Shown piece by piece: positions 29,417 to 39,073 of a DNA stretch of 64,000 bases. This DNA comes from Sphingomonas pokkalii (GTDB lineage: Bacteria; Pseudomonadota; Alphaproteobacteria; Sphingomonadales; Sphingomonadaceae), in the NCBI RefSeq assembly GCF_003096275.1, contig NZ_QENQ01000001.1, positions 2,228,731 to 2,292,730 on the forward strand. The letters are read 5' to 3'. The position numbers were made by a program, and so were the translations under genes. The notes beneath the pieces were generated by a model that saw nothing but the letters and a program-made list of their open reading frames with translations, had not been told where the DNA came from and searched no databases. The first letter of the stretch is position 1, and every line of letters starts with the position of its first letter.

Positions 29417-30198
29417 TCCGCGGTCCATCCGCCGTCGATCGAATAATTGGCGCCGGTGATCTGCGCCGCCTCGTCGCGGCACAGGAACAACGCCATCGCC
29501 GCCACCTGCTCCGGCAGCACGAACTGCTTGGTCGGCTGCGCATCGAGCAGCACGTCGTTGATCACCTGGTCGCGGGTCAGGCCCCGCGCCTTCATCGTAT
29601 CGGGGATCTGGTTCTCGACGAGCGGCGTCCAGACATAGCCGGGCGAGATGCAGTTGACCGTGATGCCGTGCGTGGCGACTTCCAGCGCCGCGGTCTTGGT
29701 AAGCCCCGCCAGCCCGTGCTTGGCGGCGACATAGGCGGCCTTGTTCGGGCTCGCCACCAGGCTGTGCGCGCTGGCGGTGGAAATGATGCGGCCCCATTTC
29801 CGCGCCTTCATCCCCGGAATCGCCGCGCGCATCAGGTGGAAGGTGGAACTGAGGTTGATCGCCAGGATCGCATCCCATTTCTCGATCGGGAACTGGTCGA
29901 TCGGCGCGACATATTGGATGCCGGCGTTCGAAATCGCGATATCGACCGCGCCGAATTCGGCCTCGGCGCGCGCCACCATCGCCGCGATCGCCTCGGGCTT
30001 GGTCATGTCGGCGGCATCGTAGAGCGCCTTGCCGCCGCTGGTCTCCGCAAGCGCCGCGCGCTCCTTCTCGATCGCCGCGGCATCGCCGAAGCCGTTGATC
30101 ATCACGTTCGCGCCCTCGGCGGCCAGCGCCTTGGCATAGGTCAGGCCGATGCCCGAGGTGGACCCGGTGATGATCGCGGACTTGCCCTTGAGGAACAT
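29413..30198 (-). CDS. bdhA: D-beta-hydroxybutyrate dehydrogenase (SDR)
   Basis: Short-chain dehydrogenase oxidising 3-hydroxybutyrate to acetoacetate. 261 residues. Cofactor motif ITGSTSGIG, NAG at NAGIQYVAPI, catalytic Ser/Tyr/Lys in STASAHSLVASPNKAAYVAAKHG, and the 3HBDH-type end AALFL, INDVLLDAQPTKQFV. ATG 30198 with AGGAGT 8 bases upstream. Coupled with the patatin/DUF3734 gene 10 bases upstream, the usual alphaproteobacterial pair in polyhydroxybutyrate or ketone-body metabolism. Confidence 0.92.
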   Translation of the reverse strand: MFLKGKSAIITGSTSGIGLTYAKALAAEGANVMINGFGDAAAIEKERAALAETSGGKALYDAADMTKPEAIAAMVARAEAEFGAVDIAISNAGIQYVAPIDQFPIEKWDAILAINLSSTFHLMRAAIPGMKARKWGRIISTASAHSLVASPNKAAYVAAKHGLAGLTKTAALEVATHGITVNCISPGYVWTPLVENQIPDTMKARGLTRDQVINDVLLDAQPTKQFVLPEQVAAMALFLCRDEAAQITGANYSIDGGWTAE

Positions 30199-30208
30199 TG
30201 GCGGACTC

Positions 30209-31375
30209 CTAACGCTTGGTGAGGTCGAAGGCGGCGGTCTTGCCGTCGAGAATGTTCTGCGCAACGAGGCGCGAATTGGCCATGGTTTCGGCCACTGCGG
30301 CGCGGCCGGCCTCCCAATGCTCGTGCATCGTCCGCGCGGAGAATTCGAAGTCGCGCGATCCGCCCTCCCAGGCGTTGGCGCGGTAGATCAGCTGGACGAC
30401 GTTGACCGGGTGCTCGGTGACCAGGTCGCGCACCGCCTTCACCTGCGGATCGTCGGCCAGATGATCGGGCAGCTTTTCCAGCAGTCGCCGCACCGTCTCG
30501 CGCGCGGTGCGCAGCCGCAGCCGTTCGTCGGAGATGGCGCGCGTGCGGCTGGAGAAGCGGATTTCCTTCTCGCGCGCCATCACGTCCATGATCGTGCGCG
30601 GCAATGCGTTCTCGGCGGGGAAAAGGTCGACCTGGAAGACGAGCATCTCGGCCTCCTGCCGATCGAGGACATGGGTGAGCGGCGTATTCGAGACGAGTCC
30701 CCCGTCCCAATACCAGCAGCCGTCGATCTCGACCGGCGGCAACCCAGGCGGCAACGCACCAGAGGCCATGATGTGCCGTGCGTCGATGCGTTCGTCGCGC
30801 GTGTCGAAATAGCGGAAATTGCCGCTGTGCAAGTTCACCGCCCCCACCGAAAGCCGCACCGGCCCGTCGTTCAGCAGGTCCCAGTCGATCAGCCGGTCCA
30901 GCGTCTCGCGCAGGGGGCTGGTATCATAAAAGCTCAGCGCACCCGGCGTGCCCGGCAGGGCAAAGGCGGGCGGGATCGGGCGGGGCCGGAAAAAGCCCGG
31001 CACGCCTGCCAGCATCACCGCGCCGGCGGCCCATTCGTGGCTGATCTCGCGCAAGCGATCGTTCATCGGCAGGGAAAAATCCGGCAGCGCCGATGTCGCC
31101 TGCTCCCAGAAGGCGCGGATCGCTTCCAGCCGCTTTCCGGGCGGATTGCCGGCGAACAGCGCCGCGTTGACCGCGCCGATCGAGATGCCGGCGACCCAGT
31201 CGACCTCGATATTGGCGACCGCAAGCTCCTCGATCACCCCCGCCTGGAAACTGCCGAGCGCGCCGCCGCCCTGCAGCACCAGCGCCACGGTGTCGGGCAG
31301 CGGCATACCGGGTGCGGCATGGCGGCGGCGGTGCGGGCGGGACTCGGCATCGGCCATGCGCGCGATGTGGGCCAT
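30209..31375 (-). CDS. Patatin-like phospholipase with DUF3734
   Basis: 388 residues. Patatin domain at about 28-230: LVLQGGGALGSFQAGV (oxyanion), GISIGAVN (nucleophile Ser), DGGL (Asp: WYWDGGLVSNTP). The C-terminal third (FQVDLFPAENALPRTIMDVMAREKEIRFSSRT...) is the DUF3734 extension usual for the homologues beside bdhA. The starting Met could be 31375 or a later one at about 31357 (MADAES). It is the first gene of the bdhA unit and may act on membrane lipids or PHB granules; the substrate is unknown. Confidence 0.9.
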   Translation of the reverse strand: MAHIARMADAESRPHRRRHAAPGMPLPDTVALVLQGGGALGSFQAGVIEELAVANIEVDWVAGISIGAVNAALFAGNPPGKRLEAIRAFWEQATSALPDFSLPMNDRLREISHEWAAGAVMLAGVPGFFRPRPIPPAFALPGTPGALSFYDTSPLRETLDRLIDWDLLNDGPVRLSVGAVNLHSGNFRYFDTRDERIDARHIMASGALPPGLPPVEIDGCWYWDGGLVSNTPLTHVLDRQEAEMLVFQVDLFPAENALPRTIMDVMAREKEIRFSSRTRAISDERLRLRTARETVRRLLEKLPDHLADDPQVKAVRDLVTEHPVNVVQLIYRANAWEGGSRDFEFSARTMHEHWEAGRAAVAETMANSRLVAQNILDGKTAAFDLTKR

Positions 31376-31479
31376 CTGTTGCTGCAGGGCAATACGAACC
31401 TTGAATGCCGCGCGTGCAGACGGTGCAACGCACGCCGGATTGGCGCATTGTAACGCCGAACGAACAAAGGGGAGGCCCC

Positions 31480-32376
31480 ATGCGGCTCGACGATCTCGAT
31501 CCTACCGACAATGCCCGCGATCTCGGTTCGGGCGGCGGCGGGGGCGGCTTTCCGCTCCTGGGTCTGCTGCCGCTGTTCCTCGGGCGCGGCATGGGCTGTG
31601 GCGGCATCGTCCTGATCGGCATCATCGCGCTGGTGATGTTCGGCCTGGGCGGCGGCGGCGGGATGCTGGGGAAGAGCGGCGGCGGCGGCACCGCCGGCCA
31701 ATCGCCGACGGCAGGCCAGTCCGGCCAGCAGGTCTGCCGCGTCAACGAACGCCGGCTGGAGGCGTGCCGAGTGATGCGCAGCACCGACCTGACCTGGGCG
31801 AAGATCTTCCAGGAAATGGGCCGGAGCGACTATAAACCGGCCACCATCAACTTCTTCTCGGGCGGTACGCGTACCGGCTGCGGCGCGGCGAGTTCGGCCG
31901 TCGGCCCCTTTTACTGCCCCAGCGACAACGGCGTGTATATCGACACCAGCTTCTTCGACGAGTTGCAGAACCGCTTCGGCGCGAAGGGCGACTTCGCCCG
32001 CGATTATGTGATCGCCCATGAAATGGGCCACCACATCCAGGATCTGCTCGGCACCTCGCGCGAAGTGTCGCAGGCACAGGCGCAAAGCTCCAGGACCGAG
32101 GGAAACCGCCTGTCGGTCAGGCTGGAACTGCAGGCCGATTGCTATGCCGGCGTCTGGGCCGCGCGCAACCGCGACCGGCTGGAACCCGGCGACATCGAGG
32201 AAGGCATGACCGCCGCCAACGCGATCGGCGACGATACGCTCCAGAAAGAAGCCCAGGGGAGCGTGGTGCCGGACAGCTTCACCCATGGCACCTCGGCGCA
32301 GCGCATGGCGTGGCTGAAGCGCGGGCTGGAAACCGGCGATCCCCGCCAGTGCGACACGTTCAGCGCGGGGATATGA
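31480..32376 (+). CDS. ypfJ: Neutral zinc metallopeptidase (YpfJ/KPN_02809 family)
   Basis: 298 residues. Opening MRLDDLDPTDNARDLG with a long Gly-rich segment and one membrane helix (GGIVLIGIIALVMFGLGGG), then the catalytic domain with the HExxH zinc motif in VIAHEMGHHIQDLLG and the third ligand in LQADCYAGVWAA. ATG 31480 with AAAGGGGAGG upstream. The family is a putative membrane-anchored peptidase of unknown substrate. Ends in a GC-rich hairpin before hslV. Confidence 0.92.
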   Translation: MRLDDLDPTDNARDLGSGGGGGGFPLLGLLPLFLGRGMGCGGIVLIGIIALVMFGLGGGGGMLGKSGGGGTAGQSPTAGQSGQQVCRVNERRLEACRVMRSTDLTWAKIFQEMGRSDYKPATINFFSGGTRTGCGAASSAVGPFYCPSDNGVYIDTSFFDELQNRFGAKGDFARDYVIAHEMGHHIQDLLGTSREVSQAQAQSSRTEGNRLSVRLELQADCYAGVWAARNRDRLEPGDIEEGMTAANAIGDDTLQKEAQGSVVPDSFTHGTSAQRMAWLKRGLETGDPRQCDTFSAGI

Positions 32377-32383
32377 ACCGCAC

Positions 32384-32407
32384 GCGCGCCGGTTCCGGCC
32401 GGCGCGC
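32384..32407 (+). terminator. Hairpin after the zinc peptidase gene
   Basis: Nine-base arms GCGCGCCGG / CCGGCGCGC with a six-base loop, 8 bases after the stop. No T-tract. Confidence 0.5.
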
Positions 32408-32465
32408 CCGGCCTTAGGGGAATGCCCCCTTTGCACGTTCGCGCAGGCCACCCATATGCGGGTCC

Positions 32466-33032
32466 ATGAACGACAAGAACGCTGCGTGGCACGGCACGAC
32501 GATCCTCTCCGTGCGCAAATCCGGCAAGGTGGTGATTGCGGGCGACGGCCAGGTTTCGGCCGGCAACACCGTGATGAAGCCCAACGCCCGCAAGGTCCGC
32601 CCGCTCGGCGATGGCAAGGTGATCGCGGGCTTCGCCGGCGCCACGGCGGACGCCTTCACCCTGTTCGAGCGGCTGGAAGCCAAGCTGGAGCGCCACCACG
32701 GCCAGCTGCTGCGCGCGGCGGTGGAACTCGCCAAGGACTGGCGGACCGACAAATATCTCCGCAACCTGGAAGCGATGCTGCTCGTCGCCGACAAGGACGT
32801 GACGCTGGTGATCACCGGCAATGGCGACGTGCTCGAGCCCGAGGCGCATGAACACGGCACCGTCGCGGCGATCGGCTCTGGCGGCAATTTCGCGCTGTCC
32901 GCAGCGCGCGCGCTGATCGAGTACGAGCCGGATGCCGAAGTGGTCGCGCGCAAGGCGATGGCGATCGCCGGCGAGCTGTGCGTCTACACCAACGACCGGC
33001 TGACCGTGGAGACGCTGGAAAGCGCAGGCTGA
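32466..33032 (+). CDS. hslV: HslV (ClpQ) protease subunit
   Basis: Proteasome-like threonine protease of the ATP-dependent HslUV complex. 188 residues. A short propeptide is followed by the N-terminal nucleophile HGTTILSV, then [20 protein letters not shown], and [17 protein letters not shown]. Its ATPase partner hslU begins 128 bases downstream, separated by a long palindromic repeat rather than the usual short gap. Confidence 0.95.
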   Translation: MNDKNAAWHGTTILSVRKSGKVVIAGDGQVSAGNTVMKPNARKVRPLGDGKVIAGFAGATADAFTLFERLEAKLERHHGQLLRAAVELAKDWRTDKYLRNLEAMLLVADKDVTLVITGNGDVLEPEAHEHGTVAAIGSGGNFALSAARALIEYEPDAEVVARKAMAIAGELCVYTNDRLTVETLESAG

Positions 33033-33040
33033 CTTCTTCT

Positions 33041-33148
33041 CCCCTCCCGCGCGCGGGAGGGGGCGGGGGTGGGCGCTCGCTCGCCTCCAAAGACATCGCT
33101 CGCGGATGGCGGGCGCCCACCCCTAGCCCCTCCCGCAAGCGGGAGGGG
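33041..33148. repeat. Inverted pair of REP-like GC-rich palindromes between hslV and hslU
   Basis: Two palindromes, CCCCTCCCGC-GCGCGGGAGGGG at about 33041-33061 and CCCCTCCCGC-AAGCGGGAGGGG at about 33127-33148, with inward-facing GGGGGTGGGCGC / GCGCCCACCCC arms (33065-33076 and 33112-33123). The whole block can fold as one large hairpin. This is typical of mobile intergenic repeats in sphingomonads. Confidence 0.75.
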
Positions 33149-33160
33149 AACGAGTAGAAC

Positions 33161-34453
33161 ATGAACCAGAACCTCACCCCCAAGACGATAGTTGCCGCGC
33201 TGGACGCGCACATCATTGGCCAGAAGGACGCCAAGAAGGCGGTCGCCGTCGCGCTGCGCAACCGCTGGCGCCGGCAGCAACTCGCCGCCGACCTGCGCGA
33301 CGAGGTGACGCCGAAGAACATCCTGATGATCGGGCCCACCGGCTGCGGCAAGACCGAGATCAGCCGCCGTCTCGCCAAGCTGGCCGACGCGCCCTTCGTG
33401 AAGGTGGAAGCGACCAAGTTCACCGAGGTCGGCTATGTCGGCCGCGACGTCGAGCAGATCGCCCGCGACCTGGTCGAGGAAGCGATCCGGCTCGAGAAGG
33501 AGCGCCGCCGCTCGGCGGTGAAGGACAAGGCCGAAGAGGCCGCGATGGGCCGCCTGCTCGACGCGCTGACCGGCAAGGATGCCAGCACCGCGACGCGCGA
33601 GGCGTTCAAGCAGCGCTTCAACGAAGGCCTGCTCGACAACACCGAAATCGAGATCGAGGTCGAGCAGGCGCCGCAGATGCCGTTCGACATCCCCGGCGGT
33701 GCGCCGCAGATGATCAACCTGTCGGAAATGATGAAGGGCCTGACCGGCACGCCGCTCAAGCGCCGCAAGCTCAACGTCCGCTCCGCCTGGGAAAAGCTGG
33801 TCGAGGAAGAGGCCGACAAGCGGCTGGACCAGGACGAGGTGAGCCGGGTGGCCCTTGCCGATGCGGAAGCGAACGGGATCGTCTTCCTCGACGAGATCGA
33901 CAAGATCGCGGTCTCCGACGTGCGCGGCGGATCGGTGAGCCGCGAGGGCGTCCAGCGCGACCTGCTGCCGCTGATCGAGGGCACCACCGTCGCCACCAAA
34001 TACGGCCCGATGAAGACGGACCACATCCTGTTCATCGCGAGCGGCGCCTTCCATGTCGCCAAGCCCAGCGACCTGCTGCCCGAGCTGCAGGGCCGCCTGC
34101 CGATCCGGGTGGAGCTGAAGGCGCTGACCGAAGAGGATTTCGTCGCGATCCTTTCGGACACCAAGGCGAGCCTGGTGCGGCAATATGCCGCTTTGCTCGG
34201 CACCGAGGGCGTCTCGATCGACTTCACCGAGGACGGCATCCGCGCAGTGGCGAAGATTGCCGCCGAGGTGAATGCCGAGGTGGAGAATATCGGTGCCCGC
34301 CGCCTGCAGACGGTGATGGAGAAGCTGCTGGAGGAAGTCAGCTTCGAGGCCGAGGACCGCTCGGGGAGCGCGGTGGTGATCGACGCGGCCTATGTCGACA
34401 AGCAACTGGCCAGCGTGGCGCGGAACACCGATCTGAGCCGCTACGTGCTGTAG
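33161..34453 (+). CDS. hslU: HslU (ClpY) ATPase subunit
   Basis: AAA+ unfoldase feeding substrates to HslV. 430 residues. N-terminus [34 protein letters not shown], Walker [18 protein letters not shown] with [15 protein letters not shown] after it, Walker [10 protein letters not shown], sensor 2 in [16 protein letters not shown], and the C-terminal YVL tail that docks on HslV. It starts at ATG 33161 just after the palindromic repeat. Confidence 0.96.
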   Translation: MNQNLTPKTIVAALDAHIIGQKDAKKAVAVALRNRWRRQQLAADLRDEVTPKNILMIGPTGCGKTEISRRLAKLADAPFVKVEATKFTEVGYVGRDVEQIARDLVEEAIRLEKERRRSAVKDKAEEAAMGRLLDALTGKDASTATREAFKQRFNEGLLDNTEIEIEVEQAPQMPFDIPGGAPQMINLSEMMKGLTGTPLKRRKLNVRSAWEKLVEEEADKRLDQDEVSRVALADAEANGIVFLDEIDKIAVSDVRGGSVSREGVQRDLLPLIEGTTVATKYGPMKTDHILFIASGAFHVAKPSDLLPELQGRLPIRVELKALTEEDFVAILSDTKASLVRQYAALLGTEGVSIDFTEDGIRAVAKIAAEVNAEVENIGARRLQTVMEKLLEEVSFEAEDRSGSAVVIDAAYVDKQLASVARNTDLSRYVL

Positions 34454-34461
34454 ATGCCAAC

Positions 34462-34495
34462 GGACCGGGACGCGCCCTGCGGCGCATCCCGGTCC
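34462..34495. terminator. Strong hairpin between convergent hslU and methyltransferase genes
   Basis: Fifteen-base arms (34462-34476 and 34481-34495, GGACCGGGA...TCCCGGTCC) with one mismatch and a CTGC loop, 8 bases after hslU and just before the end of the convergent gene. No U-run, but well placed to serve both. Confidence 0.7.
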
Positions 34496-34500
34496 ATGCG

Positions 34501-35244
34501 TCAGAGCGGCTTCCGCATCGCGACGAGGCTCTGCCAGAAGGGCGGATGGTGCGTACCGTCGTTGCCGCTGGTGAATGCCGGCGGCTCAAAGCCGATGCGC
34601 GCGGCCCAATGCCGGATCCAGTCGGGGTGGAGGAAGGTATCGAGCAGCGCGAGCTGCTTGCCCCGGGCCCGCCGCGCGACGCGGCTGTCGAACACCTGCT
34701 CATGGGGCACATGGCCGATTTCGAGGAACGAGAAGATCAGCTTGCCGCCCGGCTTCAGCGCGCGGAACGTGTCCTGCATGTAGAGGAAGCATTCCTCGAC
34801 CGAGATATGGGTGAACACAGACCAGTGGAAGACCATATCGAGCGAAGCGTCGGCGGCGTCGATCGAGGGATCGAGATGCACCTTGCCGACATAGCCGGGG
34901 CAGGAGCGGCGCATTTCCTGGACGAGGCCCGGCACAATGTCCGCGCCGACATAGCTGCCTTGCCAGCCGGCGCGTTGCAGGGCCTGCGCGGTGCGCCCAC
35001 TTCCGCAGCCGAGATCATAGATTGCCATCGCGTCGACGAGCCCGTGGTGGCGAAGCACGGCGACATGGCCATCGCCCTGCTCGGCGAACAGTTCAATCGT
35101 TTCGGCACCGATGGCCTGGGCGAATGCAAGCGGCCTGTTGTGCGGATGCTCCCGCAGTCGATTTTGCAGGGCTTTCCCATATGCCTTGGCAGAATCGTAA
35201 TACAGTCCTCCCCGAGGTCGAAATGAAGCTATCCAGTTCAACAC
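34501..35244 (-). CDS. Class I SAM-dependent methyltransferase
   Basis: 247 residues. Motif I DLGCGSGRTAQAL, motif II GADIVPGLVQEM, motif post-II LDMVFHWSVFTHISVEE, motif III ALKPGGKLIFSFLE: the Methyltransf_11/25 pattern. The start is GTG 35244 with GGGGAA upstream. The opening (LNWIASFRPRGGLYYDSAKAYGKAL) resembles methyltransferases beside glycosyltransferase clusters, but none is here. Substrate unknown. Confidence 0.82.
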   Translation of the reverse strand: MLNWIASFRPRGGLYYDSAKAYGKALQNRLREHPHNRPLAFAQAIGAETIELFAEQGDGHVAVLRHHGLVDAMAIYDLGCGSGRTAQALQRAGWQGSYVGADIVPGLVQEMRRSCPGYVGKVHLDPSIDAADASLDMVFHWSVFTHISVEECFLYMQDTFRALKPGGKLIFSFLEIGHVPHEQVFDSRVARRARGKQLALLDTFLHPDWIRHWAARIGFEPPAFTSGNDGTHHPPFWQSLVAMRKPL

Positions 35245-35488
35245 GCAGGTTCCCCACTATTATCTCGCCCCGGGGCCTATCGTTGCGTCACCGCTAAAAC
35301 AAGCGACGATCGGCGGCGGCGCCCACCTGATACCGGGTCGGCCGGCGTCTCCCCCCAGGCAGCATCTGGTCTCGAATGGCTACCCCCGCCCCCTCCCCCC
35401 GAGGGTGCACTTTTGGAACCGGCGCACTCTCGCAACCTTGCCTTTGATCTGGCAGGTTCCCGCGATCGACTCGATCCCGGGGGACCCC

Positions 35489-37606
35489 ATGAACAAACTC
35501 GCCATCGCCGCGCTGCTGGCCGGTGCCGCCGCCGCGCCGCTGCTCGCCCAGACCGCCGCGCCCGTGCCGCCCGTCGCCGCGAAGAAGCCCTACACCGTGA
35601 AGGCCCCCTTCGGCGCCACCCGCGAGGATCCCTATTACTGGCTGCGCGACGATACGCGGAAGAACCCGGAAATGCTCGCCTATCTCGCCGCCGAGAACGC
35701 CTATGCCGATGCGGTGCTGGCGGGCGAAAAGCCGATGGCGGACACGCTGTACCGCGAGATCATCGGCCATATCAAACAGGACGACGCGAGCGTCCCCTAC
35801 GCCAAGCACGGCTATGTCTATTACACCCGCTTCGATACCGGCGCCGACTATGCCGTGGTCGCGCGCCGCAAGGGCAGCATGACGGCGCCCGAGCAGGTGC
35901 TGTTCGATCAGCCCGCCATGGCCAAGGGCAAGAGCTTCTTCCAGATCGGCCACTGGCGGGTAAGCCCGGACAATAGCCGCGTCGCCTGGGCCGAAGACAC
36001 GGTCGGCCGCCGCCAATATGTGCTGAAGGTGAAGGACATCGCGACCGGCACGCTGCTCGCCGACACGGTGCCCAATATCGAGCCCGACCTCGTCTGGTCC
36101 GCCGACGGCAAGACGATCTTCTATGTCGAGAAGGATCCGGTGACGCTGCTCGGCAACCGCGTGAAGGCGCATGTGCTGGGCACCCCGGCCTCGGCCGACC
36201 GGCTGGTCTATACCGAGAAGGACGACACCTTCTACATGGGCATCGGCGCGACCACCGACGAGCGCTATATCTGCATCAACCTCCATTCGACGGTGAGCGA
36301 CGAGCAGCGCTGCGCCCCCGCCGCCAACCCGGTGAAGTTCACACCCGTCGCGCCGCGCGAACGGGACTTCCTCTACAACGCCGATCACCTCGGCGGGCGC
36401 TGGATCGTCCGCACCAACTACCAGGCGCCGAACTATCGGATCATGGTGGTGCCGGACGCCAAGGCCGCGGCGGGGCGCGCGGCCTGGCGCGATCTGGTGC
36501 CGACCAGCGACACGGTGTTCATCGAGAATTTCCAGCCCTTCGATCGCTTCCTCGCCATCGAGGAGCGCTCGGGCGGCAACAAGCGGCTGCGGATGCTGAC
36601 GCCTGCCGGCAAGAGCAGCTTCGTCAGCGCGGACGAGCCGGCCTATGTGATGGACCTCGGCACCAACGAGGATCCCGCCAGCCCGGTGCTGCGCTACACC
36701 TATGGCTCGCTGGTCACGCCGACCACCACCTATGAGGTCGATGCCGCCACCGGCAAGCGCACCGTGCTGAAGGTGCAGCCGGTGCCGGGCTATGACCCCA
36801 ACAAGTACGTCACCGAGCGCGTCTGGGCGACCGCGCGCGACGGCACCAAGGTGCCGGTGAGCTTGGTCTACGCCAAGGGCTTCAGGAAGGACGGCACCGC
36901 CGCGCTGTTCCAATATGCCTATGGCAGCTACGGCAATTCCACCGACCCCAGCTTCAATCCGATACTGCCCAGCCTGCTCGATCGCGGCATGGTCTATGCC
37001 ATCGCGCATATCCGCGGCGGCCAGGAAATGGGCCGCCATTGGTATGACGATGGCAAGATCTTCCACAAAAAGAACAGCTTCACCGATTTCATCGATGTGA
37101 CGCGCTTCCTGGTCGACCAGGGCTATGCCGCCAAGGGCCGGGTGGCAGCGATGGGCGGCAGCGCGGGCGGCCTGCTGATGGGCGCGGTCGCCAACATGGC
37201 ACCGCAGGACTATCGCGTGATCATCGCCCAGGTGCCGTTCGTCGACGTGGTGACGACGATGCTCGACACCTCGATCCCGCTGACAACCGGCGAGTTCGAC
37301 GAATGGGGCAACCCGGCCGAGAAGCGCTATTACGACTATATGCTGAGCTATTCGCCCTACGACAATGTGGCGGCGCAGGCCTATCCCGCGCTCTATGTCG
37401 GCACCGGGCTATGGGACAGCCAGGTGCAATATTACGAGCCGACCAAATGGGTGGCCAAGCTGCGCGCGACCAAGACCGACCAGAATCCGCTGGTCTTCCG
37501 CGTCAACATGGAAGCAGGCCATGGCGGCAAGTCCGGCCGCTTCGAGCGCTATCACCAGAATGCCGAATGGATGGCCTTCGCACTGGACCAGCTGAAGGTG
37601 CAGTGA
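35489..37606 (+). CDS. Exported prolyl oligopeptidase family (S9A) peptidase
   Basis: 705 residues with a signal peptide (KLAIAALLAGAAAAPLLAQ). Seven-bladed propeller then the alpha/beta hydrolase domain from about 430. Catalytic Ser in GGSAGGLLMGAV, Asp in GLWDSQVQYYEPTKW, His in EAGHGGKSGRFE. The start MNKLA at 35489 gives the signal peptide. Oligopeptidase B type judged from RFxVDQGYA and YxPYDN. A cytoplasmic relative lies at 58466-60565 in the same window. Confidence 0.93.
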   Translation: MNKLAIAALLAGAAAAPLLAQTAAPVPPVAAKKPYTVKAPFGATREDPYYWLRDDTRKNPEMLAYLAAENAYADAVLAGEKPMADTLYREIIGHIKQDDASVPYAKHGYVYYTRFDTGADYAVVARRKGSMTAPEQVLFDQPAMAKGKSFFQIGHWRVSPDNSRVAWAEDTVGRRQYVLKVKDIATGTLLADTVPNIEPDLVWSADGKTIFYVEKDPVTLLGNRVKAHVLGTPASADRLVYTEKDDTFYMGIGATTDERYICINLHSTVSDEQRCAPAANPVKFTPVAPRERDFLYNADHLGGRWIVRTNYQAPNYRIMVVPDAKAAAGRAAWRDLVPTSDTVFIENFQPFDRFLAIEERSGGNKRLRMLTPAGKSSFVSADEPAYVMDLGTNEDPASPVLRYTYGSLVTPTTTYEVDAATGKRTVLKVQPVPGYDPNKYVTERVWATARDGTKVPVSLVYAKGFRKDGTAALFQYAYGSYGNSTDPSFNPILPSLLDRGMVYAIAHIRGGQEMGRHWYDDGKIFHKKNSFTDFIDVTRFLVDQGYAAKGRVAAMGGSAGGLLMGAVANMAPQDYRVIIAQVPFVDVVTTMLDTSIPLTTGEFDEWGNPAEKRYYDYMLSYSPYDNVAAQAYPALYVGTGLWDSQVQYYEPTKWVAKLRATKTDQNPLVFRVNMEAGHGGKSGRFERYHQNAEWMAFALDQLKVQ

Positions 37607-37619
37607 GGCCGGATCGACG

Positions 37620-37638
37620 GGCGGCTGCGTCAGCCGCC
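37620..37638. terminator. Hairpin at the convergent end of the peptidase and lipoprotein genes
   Basis: GGCGGCT / AGCCGCC arms with a GCGTC loop, overlapping the stop of the 37630 gene. No T-run, so weak. Confidence 0.35.
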
Positions 37639-38034
37639 TGTCGACCGCGTATAGGGGATGAACTTGCCGAGCCGGCAGAACTGGCTGGGAATGCTGTTGC
37701 CGGGCGTCAGCACCCGGAACTGATCGTTGCGGCACAGCTGGTTGCCGCGCATTTCCACGATCACCGTGGTCAGCGGCGCCAGCGACGGGCATTCCGCGAC
37801 CAGATCGTTGCGATACAGCCGTCCGCCCTGGCGATAGACCAGCGTGCGGGTGTCGATGATCTGCGGGCCGTCGGTCATCCCCGGCGAGATGCAGTCCTGC
37901 GGCTTGCCTGCCACCCGGTCGCCCAGCGCGCTGGCCAGCTCGCGCCGGGCCTGCGCATCACGCTGCGCCTGATAGTCGGCATTCTGCGCACAGCCGGCCA
38001 ACGCGGCGGCCCCGATCATGATCGCGAAACGCAT
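37630..38034 (-). CDS. Small lipoprotein, DUF6491-like
   Basis: 134 residues with a lipobox (AAALAGC). The mature part has four cysteines (CISP, AECPSLAP, LCRNDQ, FCRLG) and the pattern IIDTRTLVYRQGGRLYRNDL followed by CPSLAPLTTVIVEMRGNQLC, which resembles the DUF6491 family common in sphingomonads. Function unknown. The family name is from memory of the pattern and needs a profile search. Confidence 0.75.
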   Translation of the reverse strand: MRFAIMIGAAALAGCAQNADYQAQRDAQARRELASALGDRVAGKPQDCISPGMTDGPQIIDTRTLVYRQGGRLYRNDLVAECPSLAPLTTVIVEMRGNQLCRNDQFRVLTPGNSIPSQFCRLGKFIPYTRSTGG

Positions 38035-38094
38035 CGTACCTCTCCTGGAGCGAGATAACAGGATGTTGACCCGCCGTGATTGCCCTGCGCCGAC

Positions 38095-38829
38095 TCAGCC
38101 GGCAAAACTGTCCTTGGCCGTCCGGCGTTCGGCAAGGATGCGCGCGTTCGGCGCGCGGAGAAAGGGGTTGGTTGCACGTTCGGCCGCAATGGTGGTCGGC
38201 AGCGTCGCCTCGCCCTCCGCACGCAGCCGCGCCACTTCCACCATGCGGGTGGCGATCGCGGCATTGTCCGGCTCCGCGACCAGCGCATAGCGGCCGTTCG
38301 ACAGCGTATATTCGTGCGCGCAATAGACCCGGGTCTCGCCCGGCAACGCGGCGAGGCGCTGCATATTGGCGAACATCTGCTCGGCCGTGCCTTCGAACAG
38401 CCGCCCGCACCCCATCGCGAACAGCGTATCGCCGACGAACACCACCGCGTCCTCGGCAAGATGATAGGCGATATGGCCGGCGGTATGCGCAGGCACTTCC
38501 AGCACCACCGCGCGGTGCGCACCCAGCGCAACCTGGTCCCCCTCGCCGACCAGCCGATCGGCGGTAGGGATCTTCGCGGCTTCGGCGGCAGGCGCGATCA
38601 CGGTGCAGCCGGTCGCCGCCTTGAGGCCCGCATTGCCGCCGGTGTGATCGGGATGCCAATGCGTGTTCCAGATCGCGGTCAGCGCCCAGCCCCGCTCGGC
38701 CAGCGCCGCCAGCACCGGATCGGCCTGCGCCGGATCGATCACGATCGTTTCCGCCGAGGCGGGATCATGGACCAGCCAGATATAATTGTCGCTGAGCGCG
38801 GGAATGCGAAGAATGATGAGGTCGGTCAT
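38095..38829 (-). CDS. gloB: Hydroxyacylglutathione hydrolase (glyoxalase II)
   Basis: Hydrolyses S-lactoylglutathione to lactate and glutathione. 244 residues, metallo-beta-lactamase fold: zinc motif NTHWHPDHTGGN, later ligands in HTAGHIAYHL and FVGDTLFAMGCGRLFEG, and the C-terminal YCAHEYTLSNGRYA. The start ATG 38829 gives MTDLIILRIPALSDNYIW, the family opening. glyoxalase I lies 245 bases upstream on the same strand. Confidence 0.93.
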   Translation of the reverse strand: MTDLIILRIPALSDNYIWLVHDPASAETIVIDPAQADPVLAALAERGWALTAIWNTHWHPDHTGGNAGLKAATGCTVIAPAAEAAKIPTADRLVGEGDQVALGAHRAVVLEVPAHTAGHIAYHLAEDAVVFVGDTLFAMGCGRLFEGTAEQMFANMQRLAALPGETRVYCAHEYTLSNGRYALVAEPDNAAIATRMVEVARLRAEGEATLPTTIAAERATNPFLRAPNARILAERRTAKDSFAG

Positions 38830-38924
38830 GACGGTTCCTGGAGCAGCGCGGCGGTTTCGGCGGACAGGCGGCGGATAATGCCAAGTTGCGTTGATATAGC
38901 CTGATCCTGCCTCGCCGCCGCCAT

Positions 38925-39040
38925 CCCCACCAAAGCCGGGATGCATTCGCCGCGCGGTCTCAGCAGGCGCCAACCGCGGGCCCCATGGGCCCCGGCTTTC
39001 GCCGGGGTGACGCGCCGGGGCACAACGATCGGTGCGGTCG
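38925..39040. repeat. REP-like repeat between gloA and gloB
   Basis: Contains CCCCGGCTTTCGCCGGGGTGACGCGCC and a half-copy (CCACCAAAGCCGGGATGC). This is the widespread extragenic palindrome that reads TPAKAGAH / FAGVTR in translation. It explains the 244-base gap between gloA and gloB. Confidence 0.75.
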
Positions 39041-39073
39041 CCCCGCGTTCGGCGAAGAACCGGGGCGCCGACA

